Of a stretch of DNA of 64,000 nucleotides, positions 23,750-35,839 are shown in pieces. How positions within the stretch are numbered: position 1 is the first letter of the stretch; every line of letters starts with the position of its first letter. Source of the DNA: Sipunculus nudus (taxonomy: Eukaryota > Annelida > Sipuncula > Golfingiida > Sipunculidae). The position numbers and the translations under genes are program-made. Where the stretch lies: positions 4,439,676 to 4,503,675 of the forward strand of contig CM049311.1 of assembly GCA_026874595.1 (NCBI GenBank), in the 5' to 3' direction. Below the pieces are notes generated by a model. That model had not been told where the DNA came from and ran no database searches. It saw only the letters and a list, made by a program, of their open reading frames with translations.

Positions 23750-24020
23750 ACTCATAATCTGGTGTAATGAAATTTGTCATATTTTGAAGTGCAGCCTCAA
23801 TTGTTAATATCATAGGTGTCATATTTAGAGGCACAACCCTACTTGCAGATATTACAGCAGGTTTCATATTTTCAAGCAAAGCCTTACACAATATTTTACA
23901 GCCAGTGACAAACTATAAAGCCCAGTTTACCTGTTTATATTATTGCAGGTATCATAATTTGAAACCAGCCTTACCTGTTTATATTATAGCCGGTGTCATA
24001 CTTTGAAGCCCAGGCTTCTC
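23750..24020 (-). repeat. Degenerate tandem repeat derived from the COX17 3' end
   Basis: On the minus strand about six diverged units of roughly 40-50 bp contain variants of GGCTTCAAA(G/A)TATGACACC followed by TATAATATAAACAGGTAA. The first unit is the COX17 terminal coding sequence itself (LGFKV and stop). The rest lie in the presumed 3' UTR. Two units contain a consensus splice donor, CAG then GTAA. Confidence 0.6.
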
Positions 24021-24702
24021 ATGCATTCTTTATGAGCTTCGATTAGACTTCCACATTGTTCTTCTCCTTTTTCCATGATGCTGAAACAAAACACAGAAGA
24101 TTTATAAATAAGTGGCCCAATGGGTCATGACACTCTGCTGATAAGGTAGTCTGATCCACATGACAGACTCTTTCTCAGAGGAACATTCCCTTCAGTTTGT
24201 TGATGAAACCTGCGAGCCCCTCCTGGTCTGTTTCATTTATACAACATTGTGGCAATTCATCATAATTCATCATTTCTCATTCATGTGATGAATTACATCT
24301 CCTTTATGAACTCTTAGATAAAAAAAATCTAAGAACATAGTAAGCAACTGCAATGGTATATCTATAATACATTTGTATTATTTGTCTTTTTTGTATTACT
24401 AAAAAAGCTCTATTTAAATCAAGGACAGGAAAATGCTAACAAATAGAGCTTCTGCAATTTAAGCACTTCCGCTTGTTTGCCTTTCTTGTCAGTAGCTCTA
24501 TCAATGAAGACAAGTAACTATTCTTAGTAAAAGTTGCTTTAAAAGTTTGCGCCAGCAGCGAATTAACAAAAAGTAAATGAACTTATCTGATTTTATGATA
24601 TATTTCTACTCCAATGATTGCCACTTATACAACATACAGTGTTAATGATTAAGTAAACAGATATGTTCAAAATAATTGTACAGCAAATAAAGGCATGTTT
24701 GA

Positions 24703-24740
<38 letters not shown>

Positions 24741-25233
24741 TATGTACCACAGAGCACACACTTTAGTTTAGCTGTGCACTGTTGCAAGCCTGGTTATTAT
24801 TCAATTGATTTTAACTCATACTGGTCCTATTTATGAGGTAACAGGGATACAGTACTTTTTTACTTCTTCCAATCATATGTCGTTATGATTCAATTTCTCA
24901 ATGTTTCCTTCACCTAATCTTGAATTGAAATATAATAAGGATTAATTAGAAGTAAAGAATCAGTAATATTTTATTTTAGGCATGCAGAATTGATCTTTTG
25001 ATCAAGGGATGTAAAGAACAGCTCACATTCTTTTCAGATTTAAAAGGTGACAGCCTGATGCAAGTCACGACCCTGTCACCCCCAAGGTGCCCCATGAGTT
25101 CCTTCATTATCGCCCAAATTATACTTCACCATGCATCCCTCGCTTTTTTCGTTTCTGGACAGGCACAGCACGGTTTGAGTTTAGGTTTTCCGTCTGACGT
25201 CTCGTTTTTCTTGGCCTGATCCCCCTCCGGCAT
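23996..25233 (-). CDS. COX17: Cytochrome c oxidase copper chaperone COX17 (2 exons)
   Basis: COX17 carries Cu(I) in the mitochondrial intermembrane space and hands it to SCO1 and COX11 for assembly of cytochrome oxidase. Exon 1 is 25233-25130 and exon 2 is 24080-23996. The 1,049-bp intron has GT-AG ends and splits the Cys35 codon 2+1. The spliced product is 62 residues, the usual length for the family. The copper-binding [16 protein letters not shown] segment contains Cys22 and Cys23. The twin CX9C pairs are Cys25/Cys35 and Cys44/Cys54, the Mia40 import and oxidation signature. The C-terminal [18 protein letters not shown] block is nearly that of animal COX17. The start is the only ATG before the conserved core. 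All family residues are present, so the gene is probably functional. Its stop codon lies at the edge of a degenerate tandem repeat. Confidence 0.94.
24081..25129 (-). other. COX17 intron with an (AT)n microsatellite
   Basis: GTGAAG donor and TTTCAG acceptor on the minus strand. The intron contains a TA run at about 24704-24738 and no recognisable gene. Confidence 0.85.
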
Positions 25234-25485
25234 GATGTCTGTTGGTTAGCGACTCGATCTGCGCTGGTAAAGTTTCCTTGAGCTTGCGCTTGTTATTACG
25301 AAAGCAACGTGACTGACCTCACCTTTCCTTGACCTCGGGAGCTGTCTCGGTCCTGGATGACATCTGGTGGCTGTTAGTAAAACTAATTCAGATGTGAACG
25401 ACCAAAACTGGACAGTGTCATATATAGTATACGTCCTCAATTAAGACATATAAGTGGCGTACCAAGCCTTTTGTAATATTTTTCT

Positions 25486-25667
25486 CAGGGGCGGATCCAG
25501 GATTTAGGAAAAAGAGGGGTCCAACCCAGGAGGACAAATGAAAATCCTTAAAAGAAAGAGCATCAGGTCCGGAAAAGGGGGGTCCAGGCCGCAAAAGTTT
25601 GTCTAAAACCCTTTAAAAAAGGTTGCTTCGGGTGAAAAAAGAGGGCCCCCCCTTGGATCCGCTTCTG
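25486..25667. mobile_element. hAT-like MITE with 5-bp target duplication
   Basis: The ends are CAGGGGCGGATCCA and, inverted, TTGGATCCGCTTCTG. The exact 5-bp direct repeat TTTCT flanks the element (25481-25485 and 25668-25672). The interior is noncoding, purine-rich and about 180 bp long. It is the same family as 34919-35124. Confidence 0.75.
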
Positions 25668-25672
25668 TTTCT

Positions 25673-26090
25673 CCCATCTAAACAACAAAACTGGACAACA
25701 TATACAAAAATATCTTGGTCATAAACTTTCAGTGTTTAACAACACAAGTATATAAATAAATTCATTGACAAGGAATTTTCGCACCACATTATAGAAGAGT
25801 CACCTCTGTGGTAATGTAGGCTAAATCAAAATGTCGCTCTGACGTTAAACATATGTATATTCATTGAGAAAAAGCGAAAATCCGTTACTAGAATAAATTC
25901 CATTACATTAGGCGTAAGGCAGGGCAAGACGCCCACCTTAAGCGGAAACGTTTCCTGATGGTTCTTAAATATCTTTAAATAATATTTTTTATTGTTAACA
26001 GTTCAGATATATTAGAGAAAATAAATTCTCATGGGAATTTTGGCACAATTCAGAATATTTTCGACGGAATCGGGAAAAGTAAAATCTTCT
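25673..26090. other. No gene seen
   Basis: Intergenic DNA. GGGCAAGACGCCCACC near 25923 resembles the GC-rich termini of the pogo-like element that follows. Confidence 0.4.
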
Positions 26091-26514
26091 GACCATGGGC
26101 GTTTTACCCCAGACTTGGGGCAATATGCCCATGGGTGGGCATGTTACCCCGCTCTCTTCATTCATTCTCGAGCTTCCATTTATTGATAACCACAGTGCAA
26201 ATTCATTTGCCTATAGAACTATATTTAAGAAAAAAATACAGCCCAACATAGAATCGTATGTTATTTTTTTATGCTGAAATACTAGAAAATGGGTTACACT
26301 TTATTTGATGACCAATATGTGGATAACTATACTAATTCACACATGCATGCCACATTCACTCGGTAACTCACAAAGTAACACAAAGCCTTCATGTAGAAAC
26401 GCTTAAAGGGATGTAATCAGGAGCAAAATTTTGTCTATTCTTTCACTCTATCAGTCCAGTTTTGCTTTATACAAAAGTTTCCCAGCAAAAAACATCCCAG
26501 CACACAATCACATT

Positions 26515-26622
26515 ACCTCCCATACAGCTACCGGTTAGGACCTTGTTATGGTTCTGTGTGTGAGTAAGCATGGTCCACGTGTTTTTGTTTACCATAACAA
26601 GGTCGCGTAACCAGAGGTCCGA
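26515..26622. repeat. Inverted repeat, about 24-bp arms
   Basis: TAGGACCTTGTTATGGT pairs with ACCATAACAAGGTCGCG across a loop of about 50 bp. The GGTCGCGTAACC edge resembles the pogo-like terminus at 34.5 kb. Confidence 0.55.
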
Positions 26623-27160
26623 TTTTGTGCATCCGCGACAGATCTCAAACAAAGAGTAGTTCAAACTATATATAGTCCATACACTGACTTTCATGTCCTC
26701 TGATATATCTCTGCTGGATGGACTTTAAATCACGGTCCTGAATGGACATTACGGCCCATCTGCCGAATGTAAATTCATTGTAGAACATATTTCAACAGAT
26801 TTGTACGATAGGTACACTCGCCTCAACGGGAACATGTAATACATTTTTCGGGCAATGTCACTCAGGGCATCTCCTGTTTGACAGGCATTGTGGCCCGGGC
26901 AATACACGGAGTCCCTCTCGCTATGTTTAGGTTGGCGCCAGATAGTGATCGCGCTAGGTCCACTCTAGTAAGCCAACCCTTTAAGGGTAATATTTTGGCA
27001 GGTACTAATTGATTTCAAAGAGAAGACGCTATTTTTCATGTAAATTCAACATGCTTTATAGGTGATTATAGGCCCCTTTAATTAGATAAAAACCAAGGTT
27101 GAGCATTAGGTGACTTGCAAGTCCAAGTACATTCCTCCTCAGAATTTAAGCTGGACGCTG

Positions 27161-27290
27161 CTAAGCTCTTCGGGGTACGCCGATGTCTCTGGAGGCCTTC
27201 TTTAAACTTTCTCCTTCTACAACAGCTTTTACAGCCAGTCGTAATGCATCCTGCCTATAGGCACCTCGCTTGGATTTCAAGGTATACGTA
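27161..27290 (-). pseudogene. psq-type helix-turn-helix transposase fragment
   Basis: Minus-strand residues include RGAYRQDALRLAVKAVVEG, then SLKKASRDIGVPRR. This is the pipsqueak-family DNA-binding fold (A-L-x-x-A-V-x-A-V, then S-x-x-x-A-S-R-x-x-G-V-P-R) found at the N-terminus of pogo/Tigger and jerky-like transposases. A stop follows immediately after GVPRRA, where a functional protein would continue with TLxRH. No second DNA-binding or DDE domain was seen nearby. It lies inside a region with GC-rich inverted ends. The domain call is confident, but the exact transposon superfamily is less so. Confidence 0.65.
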
Positions 27291-27521
27291 AGTGAAAAGT
27301 GAGAGAGCATTTTAATCATTTTCTCTTCTCTCTCATTCACACACACCACCATACATATTACATAAATAAATATATATATATAAGACCATCCACGGGACTG
27401 GCCAGAAGTGGTCTCAATTCACAGTGGGTTTTATTACACAGGTCAGTTTATACCAATATGAATGCTTTTGGTTCACTAAATGTTGGCTTAATAGACAGGT
27501 GATCTTTCAGACAGGTAACAC

Positions 27522-27587
<66 letters not shown>

Positions 27588-27760
27588 TTATGTATGATAT
27601 ATATATATATACATCGTATGTATGGGGTATAAATATATAAATAATATTTTATATATATTTTTATTTATTTATTTATATATATTAATATAAATATATATAT
27701 ACATATTTATTTATTTATTCATATATATATATATATATATATTTATATTCATTTATATAT
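27522..27760. repeat. AT-rich microsatellite cluster
   Basis: A long TA run at 27524-27582 is followed by degenerate TATT/TTTA tracts. Confidence 0.9.
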
Positions 27761-28454
27761 GTATGTATATGCAGGTAAATCATATCAATGTATAACATAA
27801 TAAATCAGAAATATATCTGAAAAAAATACCAAAATATTGCATTCAAATATCAAGTTAACCTAGCTTTTCCATTATATATGTACAACCTCGTTTCAATTTA
27901 GAATAAAATTTATTTTTGGAAAAAAAATCTAACTCCCCACTTATTATTGCCTTAAAGGGGGTAACACGCCCAGAGGGCGTCTCGCCTAAACAACCTCGTG
28001 GGCTTTTTGCCTAAAATCACGTGATTTAATTTGACCAGCGCCTTGCTGCCACTTCTGTAATCTTCATTCTGAGCAGTCCATTTTAATCATTTTCTAGGTT
28101 TTATGTATCATTTATTTTAGACTTATCGTAAGTAGATCCCATAGGTATACCCCAGACCACATTCACAAACCCATCTATAATGTAAGCAATACACCACATA
28201 CCTTTTCGATGAAACCAAACGTCGAGGAGCCGCCCTGTTGTTCACCTCAAGTTCTAAAACGCCAACCAGATGGCTTGAAACAGAGTGAACGCTTGGTGGC
28301 GCCAGTTTAATGGCACATAAAAAGTTAAAGGGGGGTGGGCATTTTACCCCGGGGGTGCGTCTTGCCCCAAGTGTGATAACTTATTTTTCCCTGTAAACAC
28401 TGTTTATAATTAAATCTTAAAAATCAACATGGCAATATAAATAAATAAATAAAT

Positions 28455-28464
28455 ATATATATAT

Positions 28465-28527
<63 letters not shown>
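28455..28527. repeat. (AT)n microsatellite
   Basis: An AT run with short TACA interruptions. Confidence 0.9.
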
Positions 28528-28529
<2 letters not shown>

Positions 28530-28739
28530 TCATTTGGTGAGTGACGTTGTTCAATGCTGAACGACTATACAGCCTATAATTACCTTGAACTTGTCATTTC
28601 TAGAATTCAACCTCTTGTCATCGACATATGTTGGGCCTATATGGTAGCAGGAATATGCACCTTTAAAATTTCTGTGAAGATGCTAAAGCAAGAAAATCCC
28701 TTATATTTTACTCGAAACGAGGGGATTACTTCATGAGCA

Positions 28740-30822
28740 ATGTGTGCAGGGTATGTTGAAAGTTTCAGATAGGCAAAACCATGCTTTCATAAAGGCTATA
28801 CACCAGTTTCACGTAAGAATTAGCAATTATGCTTCTGCACATTGTGTAGTTTTATTTAAGAACTGATAATTATCTGCTATTCATTTAATTATTGTATCAA
28901 ATTTTAATTAATTAAATCAGTTTAAATTGCATACTATTTTTGCTTACTTGAAATGATTTGACAAATGGAAACTAAATGTCTGTAGTTAGTGAATCATGCA
29001 ATTCAATGGTTAACAACAGTAGTTATACAGCAATTAGACCTTTATTTCAGTTGTTAATCTCCTAAAAAAACAATACTAATACTTGATAAGTATATTGAAC
29101 ATGAGGCTTAGCGGCCAGGGGCCTTCAATTTCCAATGGATGTTTCTTAAAGATTAATATTAAAATTGTAATTACATCTGCCATCTTAAAGATATAGTAAA
29201 AAAAAAAATATTGATACACAAAGGTCTGGTTGAAAGATTTTATTATTTATGTTACATAAATGATCATCAAATACTATGACCAAAGGTAAATCAAAAGATG
29301 CAACGGAAATTCAACTAGTAATTAACATGTTCAGGATAGAGTAAAAGTTTGTATTTTAATGTAAATATTGTATGAAAATAAGGAATTATGTAAAAAGACA
29401 TTTTAGGAGGTTTCAGACTTTTAAACTATTATAACACGTTGGAGAAGAAATTCTTAATAAATTACGAAGAAAGTCCCCCAGAATTCCTCATTTCGACAAC
29501 GTATATTAAATTTCCTGTAAAAAGTGTCAAATTTGTACCTATAAATTTGTACTTCTTGAGGATGCTATATACTTCATTAAATGAATTCATTGAAATGCCG
29601 CCCCCTATAATACGTGCGCCAGGGTTGGACGAAACCCTGCCCTCCTCCCCCCGGCCCAGTCACGCCACTGAGACAAATCTATAAAACCGTCTCATGACAG
29701 TTTCTTGTAGCTGTATTAGAGGTCAGTTCCTACAAGGAAATAGTATTCTTAATTAACATATACATATTGAAGACAGCAACGTGCTTGTAGGGACGGTATT
29801 AAACGAACGCCATTCGTGCAAGCCCGCACAAATTCAGTGGATCTTGATATATGCCTGCAAGTGATATCACAATGGAGGGATGAATGGTTTGACATAAACA
29901 TCCTGGCTAATATAACAGGATGCTGTTTGATTATATAAAACTAACTAAAATCTGATATGAGACACAACAATCGATAAAAATGGCATGCTTTATTTAAGCG
30001 AAAATTATAATAAATAAATAATAATTTTGCCTTGATGTAACACACAGCAAGCATTTACAGGTTATCCCAGCACAGTCCAGTCCTTTACCATGTGTTTAGA
30101 TTGTTTTAAGTTCATTTCATTTCTGAGGTGGTCTCGTAGTTAGTTTCTTCACCAACTTTGCCCCAAAACAATTAAATATATAACACATAACGGTTTAGTG
30201 CCATAAGCAACGTAATGTCCCCTTTTTTAAATTTAAAATATATTTCCATCAATTATATATGTATGGTTTAATTTATGCATGGATTTGCAACACACGCTAT
30301 ATCATAATCGATACAATTTTAAAGTTGCCATTTAAATTATCTTGGCCAAGGTTTTAAAATCGGAAAAAGTCTTGTAAGTTACACTAGAGGGATCGTTTTT
30401 GCAGCTTTTCTAATTTTCTGTATTTAAGCAGCTACAAAAGTGCCAACTGATGGGACAAAATTAAAATATGAAAGATAAAAAGCTTTGTAGAATAAAAATT
30501 TTGTATAAAAATTTAGCCAACTACTCGATATTACAGGGTTGCTATTTGGACATATTCGTAGCCTATATTTCGGAAAGTGAGAAGCATTTTAAAAACATTC
30601 AGAGGAAAAAGCAATCCAAATGGAGTTTACAAGAATAATATAAAAATTAAGCTAAGAATATTGTTCAATGTATTTCCCTGAATAATTATACAGACAAATG
30701 CTTATGGAATTCTAATGCAAGAAATTAAAAGGTGCATGCAAAAAAAAAAATGGAATAGAAACATGTTGGAAGTTAAGGAAATTACATAAAAAAGGATTAC
30801 TGTGTAAAATATCACAGGTTCA

Positions 30823-30874
<52 letters not shown>

Positions 30875-31089
30875 TAAACTAGTTAGTCTATCTAAAAGGC
30901 GTCACTGTTTATATTAACTTTATATATGAAAAAAGGAAGTAAAGGTGCGAGATAGTACAGCCATTTTTAGGCCTGAATGTTTCTCTCTGACCTGTATTTT
31001 GAAATAATTAAGCATTTTAAGACTCCCATGTGCATAACCCTAATATCTGATATCTGAAGTCTGTGTAAAAAGTAAATTGTAATTGTATA

Positions 31090-31149
<60 letters not shown>

Positions 31150-32400
31150 TTATAACCCCCACTTTGCACTTTGTTGTAATGGATGAAAAATATTATTAGA
31201 TGGGTTGGTACGTTTCATGGAAGGCTTCTGTATAACCTGGAAATTCTTTTTTTAAAGCTGGCCAGTAACCTTCTGGGAAATTTTCTAGTTCAAGTACACC
31301 TAGCTTGACATTACAAATGCAAAACTGCCAAAAGAGTACTACGATCCATTTATCTGAAGTTTAGCCACAGTAATTTCCTGTTTGTGTGGGAGTGACTTCA
31401 TGAAGGCGTCTGTATCCAATTGTCTAGACTACTACAGAGTTCCGGTTAATAGGGCTTGAATTATTCAATTCTTCCGAAGAAATAATCCCGTCATGGGGAT
31501 GAGTCTTCTGAGAATTTGCTTAACCACCTTACATGCCCTTATATTATTAGTTACTTTTATTATAATAACTGAGTGAACAATTTAAGTTTGACTGAATAAA
31601 GTGTACTTTCACAAAAGCCAAACTAGCGTGGCTATATATGGATCTCCGACGCTAATTGGCATCAGTATACATCATGGAATAAATAAAATTAGTTCAATGG
31701 TCAGAAAAGCAAATACAAAGAAAAAACTAAATAAAATATTCTACTCAGACTTGAAACGAGCAGACGGTGGAGATACAAAAATGGGACTTTTATGCCACTT
31801 TGTGAGAGGAATGCTACAAAAAGTTTATATTATGATACCTTAATGCATACTTTTATTGAGGAGGAAGGGAAAAGCACCAACAACGTTACGGAGGACAAAA
31901 AGCAGAGGTTATGCCGTAAAACAATAACTTTAGCTGCATATATATAATCTTAATCATCCCATACGTCATGAGTTTCAGTTGTATTTATGCTCATTAATGA
32001 TTAATAAAATTATACACCGGGGGAATGAATAGGGAATCTTTACATTTTGAGCCGCCTACGGAATATCTGCTACTGCCTATAGGAGAATTAATATTTCATA
32101 ATGGGTAATTAATTAGTGAAAGTGGGCCAATAAAGATGAACCCCATGTGAATTACACTGGTACCGCAGAAACGCTAAAAATCAGTTTTCTGCCTGCGTGT
32201 TATTACCCTTGTTGTTGTTAAAAGGCAAGAACTGCCATTTAATGTATTAACTTTTAAAGCACACTAGCGTGGGCGATGGGCAACCGACAGGAAGCGACAG
32301 ACGCGTTACAAATCAAATAAACATTTAATTAGGGATATGGGCACCAGACGACCTCATATTGTTAATCCAGGCCAAAACAAATAAAGGAGGCCATCAAGTA
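28740..32400. other. Long stretch without a supported gene
   Basis: AT-rich DNA with TA microsatellites at about 30827-30870 and 31090-31145. The reading frames at 29439-29684 and 31601-31843 have no recognisable domain and no supporting splice context. Confidence 0.45.
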
Positions 32401-32469
32401 TACGTTACATAATTTCCATTATCCACGTAAAAAAAAAAACAAAAAAAAAAAAAAGTCGATTAATCTATA

Positions 32470-33940
32470 GAGGAAACCAGAAAATGTCCACAAACTATAA
32501 ATGAGACCATGAGGGCCTTATTACATGATGTCAACGCACAAAATGTCAACAAAATGTAAAAGTGACACAAAGGGCCATATTTCATAATGTCCACGCACAA
32601 AATATCAACAAAATATGAAAGTTACACATAGGGGCATATTACATAATGTCCACGCACAAAATGTAAGCAAAATATAAAAGGGAAAAAGGGGGCACATAAC
32701 ATATGTCCATGCACAAAATGTCAACAGAATATAAAAGGGACAAAAAGGGGAACATTACATAATGTCCACGTACAAAATGTAAAAAAACATGAAAGGAACA
32801 CAAAGAGAAACATTACATAATGTCCATGCACAAAACGTCATAAAAATATAAAGGGAACACAAAGGGACACATAACATAATGTCCATGCACAAAATGTCAA
32901 TAGACTATAAAAGGGACAAAAAGGGGCACATAATATAATGTCAATGCACATAATGTCCCACAACTGTAAAGGGGACCAAAGTGGGAATATTAGATCATGA
33001 CCATGCTCGAAAGGTCTAGACACCAAAGGAGGCCAACAAGGATAGGTTACATAATTTCCATTATCCACGAAAAAAAATTCATTTGATTAATCTATAGAGA
33101 AAACCAGAAAATGTCCACAAACTATAAATGAGACCATGAGGGCCTTATTACATGATGTCCTCGCACAAAATGTCAACAAAATGTAAAGTGACACAAAGAG
33201 CCATATTACATAATGTCCACGCACAAAATATCAACAAAATATAAAAAGGACACATAGGGGCATATAACATAATGTCCACGCACAAAATGTTAGCAAAATA
33301 TAAAAGGAGAAAAAAGGGGCACATAACATATGTCCATGCACAAAATGTCAACTGAATATAAAAGGGACAAAAAGGGGAATATTACATAATGTCCACGTAC
33401 AAAATGTCAACAAAACATAAAAGGGACACAAAGGGACACATTGCATATTGTCCATGCACAAAACGTCAACAAAATAAAAAAGGGACAAAAAGGGTCACAA
33501 TACATAATGTCCATGCACAAAATGTCAACAAAATATAAAGGGAACACAAAGGGGCACATAACTTAATGTCCATGCACAAAATGTCAACAGACTATAAAAG
33601 GGACAAAAAGGGGCAGATAATATAATGTCGATGCTCAAAATGTCCCTTAACTGTAAAGGGAACCAAAGTTGGAATATTTGATAATGTCCATGCTCGAAAG
33701 GTCTAGACACCAAAGGAGGCCGACAAGGATTCGTTACATAATTCCCATTATCCACGAAAAAAAATCATTCGATTAATCTATAGAGGAAACCAGAAAATGT
33801 CCACAAACTATAAATTAGACCATGAGGGCAATATTACATGATGTCCACGCACAAAATGTCAAAAAAATGTAAAAGTGACACAAAGGGCCATATTACATAA
33901 TGTCCACGCACAAAATATCAACAAACTATAAAAGCCCAGC
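32470..33940. repeat. Higher-order minisatellite, about 60-bp subunit
   Basis: Diverged subunits of about 55-62 bp carry CATAATGTCCACGCACAAAATGTCAACAAAATATAAAAGGG, broken here as CATAATGTCCACGCAC and AAAATGTCAACAAAATA. A distinct marker, TCTATAGAG(G/A)AAACCAGAAAA, recurs near 32463, 33091 and 33775. The higher-order period is therefore 628 bp and then 684 bp, and the third unit is truncated. The minus-strand frames here, rich in C, W and I, are repeat artefacts. Confidence 0.9.
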
Positions 33941-34189
33941 CATAGTTAGCCCAATCTGTTAGCCAAAATATACGCATCAATAGATATTAGATTTCATGGT
34001 CCGTTACATTGTTTGTTGAGTACGGCTGTTAGATAAGTATTTACATACTGATTAAAAGAGAGTTTGGCAAACATAACTGACACCACACGCATACATTCAG
34101 GTGAGTAAAGTAAAACTGTGACAAATCACATTTCAATGATCAAGCAGGAACCATATAAATAACACTTAGAATTTGATGTGTTCATTCTG

Positions 34190-34310
34190 TTTTCACTACG
34201 TGTTTGACATCAGACCATCTACGTGTAAAGATCAACGCTGTAAGAATGACTTCAACGCCAACTATTTGTTTCATTTGTGAATTTTATTTCTATGTGAATA
34301 AAACTTTTAA
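34190..34310 (+). other. Possible terminal exon with poly(A) signal
   Basis: A pyrimidine-rich acceptor ends GACATCAG near 34213. It is followed by a short open segment with cysteines (PSTCKDQRCKNDFNANY), a TGA at about 34285, and GAATAAAAC near 34297-34303. A strong donor (CAG then GTGAGT) sits about 110 bp upstream. This could be the last exon of an unseen small protein or a chance arrangement. Confidence 0.2.
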
Positions 34311-34439
34311 AGCATTTTGATGTTTATTATTTATTTTTCTTTATATTTTAAATTTTAAATAAAACAGGGACAAAAACTTAACATTTACATGAAATACCCA
34401 TATTATCGCCTGCGTTTATATTGGCAGACAAATACTACA

Positions 34440-34537
34440 AGACAAATAATACAAGCATCCCGCTTACACGACCACCCCGCTAACACGACCAATTTGCATG
34501 GTCCGACAGGTGGTCGCGTTACCGGGGTTTTACTGTA
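34440..34537. mobile_element. Pogo-like transposon terminus
   Basis: The segment ends GTCGCGTTACCGGGGTTTTACTG followed by TA (split as GTCGCGTTACCGG and GGTTTTACTG). In reverse this is the CAGTAAAACCCCGG start common in pogo/Tigger-type elements. Related CCCGCTAACACGACC motifs precede it. The opposite end was not found. Confidence 0.45.
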
Positions 34538-34671
34538 TATAGTTTACAAAACAAAAAAGACAAGGGTTCTAGGCAGAACCATGAAGTATAAAGCTTTCCG
34601 GCTCAGTCCAAACAACTTTTTGAGGTTATTAAACCGCTATACAGGTTCTATAAGAAAGCGTGAAAGTTCCA

Positions 34672-34694
34672 TCGGGGGGGGGGGGGGGGGGGGA
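34672..34694. repeat. G homopolymer
   Basis: About 21 consecutive G residues. The flanking frames with poly-glycine are artefacts, and the length may be an assembly estimate. Confidence 0.9.
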
Positions 34695-34918
34695 ACATTA
34701 TAGCATGTTATTTGTTCGATATGTCGCATCCGGTATATACTACGCGTTTTGCCGGATATGCATATCAGATACGCGAACATCGAATCTTACCTTACATATT
34801 TATTCAATAAAGTTTTTTATGCGGAGTTTGCAAGGCGTTTTCGCATTGCGAGGATATGGGATAAGTTATCGATCAAGATACACGGGGAAGTCTGCAATTG
34901 ATTGTTTATACATGTCTT

Positions 34919-35124
34919 CAGAAGAGGATCGGGGGGGGGGGGGTTCCAGGGAGTCCACCCCCCCCCCCTTTTTTTAATCAGAAACAACGTTTTGTTAAGA
35001 GCTTCAGACAAAATTTCGCGGCTTGGACCCCCCTTTTCCAGACCTAAGGACCCTTTTTTTTAGGGTTTTCTTTAGCCCTCCTGGGTTGGACCCCCCCTTT
35101 TCCTAAATCCTGGATCCGCCCCTG
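34919..35124. mobile_element. hAT-like MITE, second copy
   Basis: The left end is CAGAAGAGGATC and the right end is TGGATCCGCCCCTG. The 5-bp direct repeat GTCTT flanks it exactly (34914-34918 and 35125-35129). The interior is the reverse of 25486-25667 (TTTCTTTAGCCCTCCTGGG, then TTTTCCTAAATCC). Confidence 0.75.
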
Positions 35125-35699
35125 GTCTTATTACATATGGATGCCAGACCATGTATACCATATGATTTCAAATCATCACACATGTACATATCGTCTGCTC
35201 ACATGTGTCGTCTGCTGTGCCTATATCGTCTGCTCAGCATGTGTCGTTTGTTCACACGTGCAGAGCTTTTATACAAATCTGTTGAACGTCATAATTCATG
35301 GAAGGTCGGACCTGCAATATACAAAGTCAACAGTTACCGCAAGCAAAGAAAAGTGACCTCACATATATAGACTATCCGGATGCTGAGAAAGTAAACCAGT
35401 CTGTTTGCAATCACCATAGCTACGAGGCAAGTCTCGAACTATGATGGTGAGGTTGATAACAATGATGGCGCGCCCCATGCGGTTCCCGCGCCACATGTGT
35501 TGGTATGGCTTTTTGCCAGCGTGCGGCTGGAATCCATGATGGCGAGCATATAGATACCCAGCGGATACTGTCTTTCTCAATGGTTCGGCGACCAGCATCT
35601 GGGCCATATTACAGATATATAGCACACATACACGGCCCACACCATTTGCTAGCTAGCTATAAGTTCAAGGTACCCGGTCGTCTGCTGCGGAGAAGTTAC

Positions 35700-35836
35700 T
35701 TGTATCTTTTATAAGTTGGCTGTAAAGCTCTCCTGGAGGCCAGACGCGAATCCTGCTATCGACCTGGAGCCGGCTTGTTCGACAAGAGTTTCTTTGTGGC
35801 TGGACGCTAATTAAAAGGATTGAGTACTTGGTCAGG
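35700..35836 (+). promoter_or_regulatory. Possible promoter and first noncoding exon
   Basis: A TATA-like CTTTTATAAG near 35706-35715 is followed about 120 bp later by a donor-like CAG then GTAAAA at 35834-35836. The surrounding 400 bp is less AT-rich than its neighbours. It lies upstream of the beta-lactamase-like gene, whose first coding exon starts with a splice acceptor and so needs a 5' noncoding exon. The link is only an inference. Confidence 0.2.
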
Positions 35837-35839
35837 TAA

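Larger units (their letters stand above)
26091..28372 (-). mobile_element. Pogo-like DNA transposon remnant (inferred)
   Basis: GC-rich imperfect inverted termini lie at 26091-26151 (CTTGGGGCAATATGCCC, then GTGGGCATGTTACCCC) and 28330-28370 (GGGTGGGCATTTTACCCC, then GTCTTGCCCCAAG). The interior holds a psq-type helix-turn-helix fragment on the minus strand and several AT microsatellites. The DDE catalytic domain of the transposase was not found, so the element is a nonautonomous remnant. Related internal copies of the terminal motif occur at about 27957-27985. Confidence 0.4.

Noticed and set aside
32838-33755. Minus-strand frames with repeated CVDIM/CAWT-like words
   Set aside because: They are periodic translations of the minisatellite units and are not conserved in frame.
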